Origin: Oxalobacteraceae bacterium UBA6018
GTDB lineage: Bacteria; Pseudomonadota; Gammaproteobacteria; Burkholderiales; Burkholderiaceae_D
DNA: 64,000 nt
Assembly (NCBI GenBank): GCA_002428015.1
Contig: DIZW01000066.1
Coordinates: 11,418-75,417, forward strand
Direction of reading: 5' to 3'
In this document: piece by piece, positions 59,642-64,000 of the stretch
Layout: each line of letters begins with the position of its first letter
Numbering within the stretch: position 1 is the first letter of the stretch
Position numbers and translations under genes: made by a program
The notes under the pieces: generated by a model
Databases searched by the model: none
Told to the model about the DNA's origin: nothing
What the model saw: the letters and a program-made list of their open reading frames with translations, nothing else

Positions 59642-61249
59642 TTAGTGGCCGCCCCCGCTCGCTCCCGATGGCGCCTTGACCTTGTCGGCGAACAGCAGCG
59701 CCAGGATGCAGACGAACAGGAACACGGCCATGATGACGAAACCGTCGTTGTAGGCCATCACATAGGCTTCGCGCCGCACGATGCGGTCGATCGCGGCCAG
59801 GGCCTGCTGGCCGGCCGTGACCGGATCGTAGCCCTTGGCCACGAAGGCCTGGGTCAGCTGGTCGATCCGCTCCTGGGTGGCGCTGGCCAGCAGCGTGACC
59901 GATTCGCCGATGCGCTCCGAGTGGAAGTGTTCGCGGTTGGTGAGCGTGGTGGCCAGCATCGCGATGCCGACCGAGCCGCCCAGATTACGCGTCATGTTGA
60001 ACAGGCTCGAGGCCGAGGCGGTGTCGCGCGGGGCGATGCCGTTCATGGCAAAGGTCGACAGGGTCAGCATGACGAAGGGCTGGCCGAGGGCGCGCACGAT
60101 CTGCGACCACAGCAGCTGGTCGTAGCCGGTGGTGGCGTCCAGGTGCGAATTCATCAGGCACGAGATGCCGAACAGCGCCAGGCCAAAGCCGCACAGGATG
60201 CGGTTGTCCACGCGCGAGGACAGCTTGGCGGCGAACGGCATCACGAACAGCTGCGGCAGGCCGACCCACATGATCACTTCGCCGATCTGCATCGGGGTGT
60301 AGCCGGCGATCTGGCCCAGGTACAGCGGCAGCAGGTAGGACGAGCCGTACAGGCCCATGCCGATCACCGCCGACAGCGTGGTCGCCACCAGAAAGTTACG
60401 CTGGCCGTAAAGGCGCAGGTTGACGAACGGCTCGGCGCGCGTGAGGCTGGTGACGACCCAGCCGAGGATGCCGGCCAGCGCCAGCGCGGCGAAAGTGATG
60501 ATGAAGGTGGAATCGAACCAGTCCTTCGAATTGCCTTCTTCCAGGAAGATCGTCAGGCTCCCCAGGCCGAGCGCCATCAGGCCGATGCCGAGCCAGTCGG
60601 CGCGGGCCAGCAGCTCGAGCTGGCGCGGCTGCCGGTCCATGCCCCACCACATGCCGGCGATGAGCAGAATGCCCGGCACCCAGTTGATGTAGAAGATAGA
60701 CGGCCAGCCATACAGCTCGGCCAGATAGCCGCCCAGGGTCGGACCCATGGCCGGGGCCAGGGTCGCAGTCAGGCCGAAAATGGCCATGCCGGTGGCGCGC
60801 TTGTTGGGCGGCAGCTTGACCATCACCATCGTCATCGCCATCGGGATCAGGGCGCCGCCGGTGAAGCCCTGCAGGGCGCGGAAGATGATCATGCTCGACA
60901 GGCTCCAGGCGGTGCCGCACAGGGTCGAGAACACCAGGAACAGCGCGGTGGTGGTCATCATGTAGGCGCGGATGCCGAACACGCGCGAGAACAGCGCGGT
61001 CATCGGGATCACCACGATTTCGGCGCACAGGTAGGCGGTCGATATCCACGAGCCCTCCTCCTGGGTGGCCGAGAGCGTGCCGAGGATGTCGCGCAGCGAG
61101 GAATTGGTGATCTGGATGTCGAGCACCGCCATGAAGGCGCCGAGCATGCCGGCGGCCACCGCGATCCAGGTGCGCACGTCGACCTTGGCGCCCGTCGCCG
61201 GCGCGCCGGGAATGGCGCCGGCTGGCAGCGTGTTGGAAGGAGAGCTCAT
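59642..61249 (-). CDS. emrB: DHA2-family MFS drug:H+ antiporter, EmrB type
   Basis: 535 residues with ~14 membrane helices. N-terminal VAAGMLGAFMAVLDIQITNS is the DHA2 motif D1 (LDxTIVN-like). The motif A-like segment is SRVFGIRAYMMTTTALFL, and GGALIPMAMTMVMVKLP and LGPTLGGYLAELYGWPSIFYINW-like motif C (short forms shown) are present. Proton-driven efflux of hydrophobic drugs or uncouplers through EmrA and the outer-membrane factor. Six bp separate it from emrA. The large frame on the opposite strand here is a shadow. Confidence 0.94.
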   Translation of the reverse strand: MSSPSNTLPAGAIPGAPATGAKVDVRTWIAVAAGMLGAFMAVLDIQITNSSLRDILGTLSATQEEGSWISTAYLCAEIVVIPMTALFSRVFGIRAYMMTTTALFLVFSTLCGTAWSLSSMIIFRALQGFTGGALIPMAMTMVMVKLPPNKRATGMAIFGLTATLAPAMGPTLGGYLAELYGWPSIFYINWVPGILLIAGMWWGMDRQPRQLELLARADWLGIGLMALGLGSLTIFLEEGNSKDWFDSTFIITFAALALAGILGWVVTSLTRAEPFVNLRLYGQRNFLVATTLSAVIGMGLYGSSYLLPLYLGQIAGYTPMQIGEVIMWVGLPQLFVMPFAAKLSSRVDNRILCGFGLALFGISCLMNSHLDATTGYDQLLWSQIVRALGQPFVMLTLSTFAMNGIAPRDTASASSLFNMTRNLGGSVGIAMLATTLTNREHFHSERIGESVTLLASATQERIDQLTQAFVAKGYDPVTAGQQALAAIDRIVRREAYVMAYNDGFVIMAVFLFVCILALLFADKVKAPSGASGGGH

Positions 61250-61255
61250 GGCCGT

Positions 61256-62389
61256 TTACTGAGCCTGGGACGCGGCTGGCTTGATCCGTTCCTTGAGCTC
61301 GACCTCGGCCAGGGCCGACATGCCGGGCACCAGCCTGCCTTTGAGCTCGGCCAGGTCGGCCGGCGCGAGCACGATCTTGACCGGCACGCGCTGGACGATC
61401 TTGGTGAAGTTGCCGGTCGCGTTATCGGCCGGCAGCAGCGCGAACTGGTTGCCCGAGGCCGGCGAGAAGCTCTCCACCCTGCCCACCAGCGGATGCTTGG
61501 GCAGCGCGTCGATGGTGACGTGCACGCGCTGGCCCGGCACCAGGTCCTCGAGCTGGGTTTCCTTGAAATTGGCGGTGATCCAGACGTTGTCCTCGACGAT
61601 CGCGGCCAGCTGCTGGCCGGGCTGGATGCGCGCGCCCACTTCCACGTTGCGCTTGCCCAGGCGGCCGGCGACGGGCGCCACGATGCGGTTGTAGCCTTGC
61701 TGCAGCTGGGCGTCCTTGAGCTGGGTCTGGAGCACCTTGATCTGCGCCTTGATCACGTCGCGCGCGGCCTGGGCCGCGCCGATCTGCGCCTGGGCGGCGG
61801 CTGCGCTGCCGCGGCGCGCCGCGACATCGGCGGTGGCGGCGGCGCGGGTGGCGTTGGCGGCGTCGAGTTCGGCCCGCGAGACCGCCTTCATCTCACTGGT
61901 ATAGAGCTGGCCGAAGCGGTCCGCGTCCTGGCGCGCGCGCACCAGCTGGGCCTGCGACTGGGCCACCTGGGCGGTCGCGGCCGAGGCCTGGGCACGCACC
62001 TGCGCCACCTGGGCGTCGGCCTGGCCGACCTGCTGCTCGGCGCTGGCGATCTGGGCCTGGATCTGTTCGATGCGCAGGCCCTGGTCGGCCGGATCGAGCT
62101 CGGCGATCACGTCGCCCTGCTTGACGATCTGGTTGTCCTCCACCAGCACCTTGGTCACCACCCCGGCCACGCGCGCAGTCACCGGATGCACATGGCCGGT
62201 GACGTAGGCGTTCTCGGTTTCAACGAAGTGCGTGCTGCGGTACCACATGCGCGCGCCGGCGCCGATGGCGATCAGCGCGATGAGCGCGACCACGCCCAGC
62301 ACACGCCGGTTCGGTGGGGTCTTGGCGGGGCCAGCCGCGGGAGGAACAGCGGCGAGCGCCTGTGGCTCGGCTTTGCTTGGTTGCTGCAT
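61256..62389 (-). CDS. emrA: HlyD/EmrA family membrane fusion protein
   Basis: 377 residues. One N-terminal membrane helix (RRVLGVVALIALIAIGAGAR) is followed by a biotinyl-lipoyl-like strand FVETENAYVTGHVHPVTARV, a long coiled coil from ~100 to 235 (ADAQVAQVRAQASAATAQVA) and the beta-barrel domain IVAPVAGRLGKRNVEVGARI, EDNVWITANFKETQLEDLVP. It bridges EmrB and the outer-membrane factor across the periplasm. First gene of the operon; the divergent TetR gene lies 108 bp away with an operator-like palindrome between. Confidence 0.94.
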   Translation of the reverse strand: MQQPSKAEPQALAAVPPAAGPAKTPPNRRVLGVVALIALIAIGAGARMWYRSTHFVETENAYVTGHVHPVTARVAGVVTKVLVEDNQIVKQGDVIAELDPADQGLRIEQIQAQIASAEQQVGQADAQVAQVRAQASAATAQVAQSQAQLVRARQDADRFGQLYTSEMKAVSRAELDAANATRAAATADVAARRGSAAAAQAQIGAAQAARDVIKAQIKVLQTQLKDAQLQQGYNRIVAPVAGRLGKRNVEVGARIQPGQQLAAIVEDNVWITANFKETQLEDLVPGQRVHVTIDALPKHPLVGRVESFSPASGNQFALLPADNATGNFTKIVQRVPVKIVLAPADLAELKGRLVPGMSALAEVELKERIKPAASQAQ

Positions 62390-62452
62390 GACCTGCTCCG
62401 AATTGAATGATCGAGGATTGCATTATTGGCCAAAATATCGACCACGTCAAGA

Positions 62453-62474
62453 AATGAAACGATTGCATTTCATT
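62453..62474. promoter_or_regulatory. Inverted repeat between emrA and tetR, candidate TetR operator
   Basis: AATGAAA (62453-62459) and TTTCATT (62468-62474) flank CGATTGCA, 24 bp before the tetR start. A related AATG...GATTGCATT element lies at 62406-62424, near the emrA side. Typical position for a self-regulating TetR repressor. Confidence 0.5.
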
Positions 62475-62497
62475 TGAATTTGGCATACAGTGTGGCC

Positions 62498-63190
62498 ATG
62501 AACAAAGCCTTTGAAGCCCCCGCTCCCACACCGGACGAGAGCGCCTGCAAAACCGCCTGCAAGAGCGCCGGCAGGCCCAAGTCCTGCGAACTGCAGGCCC
62601 GCACCGACAACCTCGTCTGGACCGCCGGCAGCCTGTTCCTGCGCCACGGCTACGGCAACGTCAGCCTCGAGACCATCGCGCGCGAAGCCCACGTCGCCGT
62701 GCGCACCATCTACGTCAAGTTCGGCGGCAAGGCCGGTCTACTCAAAGCGGCGATCGAGGCGAACCGCGACCGCTTCTTCACCAAGCAGGAACTGGAAACC
62801 GACAGCCGCCCGCTGCGCGAGATCGTCACCGAATTCGCCCTGCACTTCTATCAAATGGTCACCGCGCCCGAAGCGGTCAGCCTGCAGCGCATGGTGATGG
62901 CCGAAGCGGGTGTCAATCCGGAATTGACGAAGGTGTTCTTCGACACCGGTCCGACCCAGACGCGCGAGATGCTGCTGCGCTTTTTCAGCCGCCCCGACAT
63001 CCGCGCCCAGTTGCGCGAGGACGTGCCGATCGACCAGTTACCTATCTTCCTGATCAATTGTGTGATGGGCGACCAGTTCTCGCGCTTCCTGTTCGACGCG
63101 GCGGTGCTGCGCGAGGAATTCCAGCGCACCTTGCCGCAGCGGCTAGCGCTGTTCTTCCGCGCGATCCTGCGCGATCCGCCGCCGCTGTAG
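62498..63190 (+). CDS. TetR family transcriptional regulator
   Basis: 230 residues. The N-terminal HTH domain lies at ~35-85 with LVWTAGSLFLRHGYGNVSLE and TIAREAHVAVRTIYVKFGGK, the TetR helix 2-3 motif. C-terminal ligand domain (TetR_C, AefR-like): ITEFALHFYQMVTAPEAVSL-type segments. It likely represses the divergent efflux operon and is induced by its substrates, by analogy with EmrR/TtgR-like systems. The frame opens 24 codons earlier; the ATG at 62498 clears the operator region. Followed by a small gene after 85 bp. Confidence 0.9.
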   Translation: MNKAFEAPAPTPDESACKTACKSAGRPKSCELQARTDNLVWTAGSLFLRHGYGNVSLETIAREAHVAVRTIYVKFGGKAGLLKAAIEANRDRFFTKQELETDSRPLREIVTEFALHFYQMVTAPEAVSLQRMVMAEAGVNPELTKVFFDTGPTQTREMLLRFFSRPDIRAQLREDVPIDQLPIFLINCVMGDQFSRFLFDAAVLREEFQRTLPQRLALFFRAILRDPPPL

Positions 63191-63275
63191 GCCGTATCGC
63201 GGGGCCCGTATGTGCGTCATCGCACCGAGCCGAAGCTGGTGTTTCTGGCATCATCGGGTCTTTCAAGGAGGCGTT

Positions 63276-63323
63276 ATGAAGATCGATACCGACGTTGCAG
63301 GACGCCCACGGGAGGCAGCATGA
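63276..63323 (+). CDS. 15-codon micro-ORF coupled to the next gene
   Basis: ATG with a near-perfect Shine-Dalgarno (AAGGAGG, five bases upstream) starts MKIDTDVAGRPREAA and stops at a TGA that overlaps the next ATG (ATGA). A strong ribosome site plus this overlap suggests translation, with coupling. It could be a leader peptide or an N-terminal remnant. No relation to known peptides is recognised. Confidence 0.4.
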   Translation: MKIDTDVAGRPREAA

Positions 63324-63505
63324 GCAAGTCCGCACGCTACGAATGGCGCGACCAGCAGGCGGCGCTCAATGAACGTATGAAGGGGTTCCTGGCCAACCCC
63401 GGGGCCGAGCAGCTCGAGGCGGTGATCGCCGAGATGCGCGCCTACGCCGACGCGGCGCAGTCCGGGGCGATGGAAATCCCGGCATGCTGGACCAGCTATA
63501 ACTAG
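63320..63505 (+). CDS. Small hypothetical protein, 61 residues
   Basis: Reads MSKSARYEWRDQQAALNERM then KGFLANPGAEQLEAVIAEMR and AYADAAQSGAMEIPACWTSY, mostly helical with charged amphipathic segments and one Cys. GGAGG lies four bases before the ATG. No family recognised. It is translationally coupled with the micro-ORF through ATGA. Confidence 0.6.
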   Translation: MSKSARYEWRDQQAALNERMKGFLANPGAEQLEAVIAEMRAYADAAQSGAMEIPACWTSYN

Positions 63506-63562
63506 TCACGCAAAACCGTAGCCGGCATCGACGCCGGCCTGTGCGCCACTCACGGCGCAGGC

Positions 63563-63638
63563 AAAAAAAAGTGCCTTCCAAAGCAAGCCGCAGCACGGCT
63601 AGTTCGCGCTGCGGTTTGTTTCGGAAGGCACTTTTTTG
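63563..63638. terminator. Long bidirectional hairpin terminator before lpdA
   Basis: AAAAAAGTGCCTTCC (63565-63579) pairs with GGAAGGCACTTTTTT (63623-63637). The inner parts AAAGCAAGCCGCAGC (63580-63594) and GCTGCGGTTTGTTTC (63608-63622) continue pairing with a few mismatches, giving a stem of about 30 bp with T-runs at both ends. Confidence 0.85.
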
Positions 63639-63691
63639 CCGTCGCTCCCAGCTGAGAGAACGACGGCGAACTGCTTTGCTTACTGCTTTGC

Positions 63692-64000
63692 TTACTTCTT
63701 GCGCATCGGCGGCAGGTCGGTGCACACACCTTCGTACACTTCCGCCGCCATGCCGATCGACTCGCCCAGGGTGGGGTGCGGGTGGATCGTCTTGCCGATG
63801 TCGACGCCGTCGGCGCCCATCTCGATCGCCAGCGCGATTTCACCGATCATGTCGCCGGCGTGCGTGCCGACGATACCGCCGCCAACCACGCGGTGGGTCT
63901 CAGCATCGAACAGCAGCTTGGTGAAGCCCTCTTCGCGGCCGTTGGCCACGGCGCGGCCGGACGCGGCCCACGGGAAGTGGCCCTTCTCCAGCTTGATGCC
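63692..64000 (-). CDS. lpdA: Dihydrolipoyl dehydrogenase, C-terminal part (cut by right edge)
   Basis: The frame is open to the right edge; the visible C-terminal ~102 residues match E3 dimerisation domains. GHFPWAASGRAVANGREEGF is followed by FTKLLFDAETHRVVGGGIVG and the active-site base His in KTIHPHPTLGESIGMAAEVY. E3 reoxidises lipoyl groups of pyruvate, 2-oxoglutarate or glycine complexes with FAD and NAD+. The rest, including the CxxxxC redox pair, is outside the window, so the complex it serves is unknown. Confidence 0.95.
   Translation of the reverse strand, partial: GIKLEKGHFPWAASGRAVANGREEGFTKLLFDAETHRVVGGGIVGTHAGDMIGEIALAIEMGADGVDIGKTIHPHPTLGESIGMAAEVYEGVCTDLPPMRKK

Noticed and set aside
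59546..62410. 954-codon open frame on + opposite emrA/emrB
   Set aside because: Composition is Gln/His/Gly/Arg/Asp-rich, typical of the antisense strand of GC-rich genes, without start signals; the opposite strand encodes clear MFS and HlyD proteins.

Overview
The window is about 64 kb of GC-rich chromosome (roughly 65% by eye). Protein content, phasin, gene orders (radC-rpmB-rpmG, fkpB-ispH) and strong ribosome-binding sites suggest a betaproteobacterium of the Burkholderiales, most likely Oxalobacteraceae and Massilia-like. That placement is inferred from the proteins; no rRNA is present. There are no complete insertion sequences, prophages or CRISPR arrays. About 60 protein-coding loci, one tRNA-Lys(UUU) and several clear intrinsic terminators are supported.

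Layout. 1-7.4 kb: an aldo/keto reductase cut by the left edge, a TauE/SafE exporter, a 1-Cys peroxiredoxin, an RBBP9-like hydrolase, diacylglycerol kinase, an IclR regulator, a PbpG-type endopeptidase, a nitroreductase and an EamA transporter. 7.7-12.1 kb: a phasin with its own promoter, facing a livHMGF amino-acid ABC operon that lacks a binding protein. 12.3-24.2 kb: housekeeping genes (ispH, fkpB, radC, rpmB, rpmG, an acyl desaturase, an MscS channel, an RsmB-type methyltransferase, purN, a barstar-like protein, a spermidine-synthase-like protein, an orphan GspE-type ATPase, tRNA-Lys).

24.4-28.2 kb: an orphan piece of a type VI secretion locus (tssE, tssF, a broken tssG, and a DUF3304 gene). 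No sheath, tube, membrane-complex or ClpV gene is nearby, so this looks like a decaying remnant. 28.4-29.3 kb holds two small secreted proteins. 29.5-38.3 kb is a plant-cell-wall locus: a CE15 glucuronoyl esterase, a ricin-lectin/PL1 pectate lyase, a TonB-dependent receptor and a second pectate lyase, with xthA interposed. It is followed by a 1075-residue HTH-ATPase-helical-repeat regulator that could control it.

41.7-52.4 kb: an FAD oxidoreductase overlapping that regulator tail-to-tail, a YpfJ-type metallopeptidase, a YdcF protein, a slipin/NfeD pair, an HDOD protein, a 13-bp degenerate tandem repeat, a BON protein with LEA-like 11-residue repeats, a tandem pair of uncharacterised secreted HExGH proteins, and an orphan exported protein. 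52.7-58.1 kb: a PfkB sugar kinase overlapping an exported cyclomaltodextrinase-type amylase, an M49-like peptidase and a glutathione transferase. 58.2-64 kb: an EmrA/EmrB/NodT-type tripartite efflux operon divergent from a TetR gene, a small protein preceded by a 15-codon coupled micro-ORF, and the C-terminal end of lpdA.

The best candidates for something undescribed are the tandem HExGH pair, the BON-plus-11-mer protein, the regulator beside the pectin locus, the micro-ORF pair and the T6SS remnant. Most other genes are ordinary chromosomal functions.
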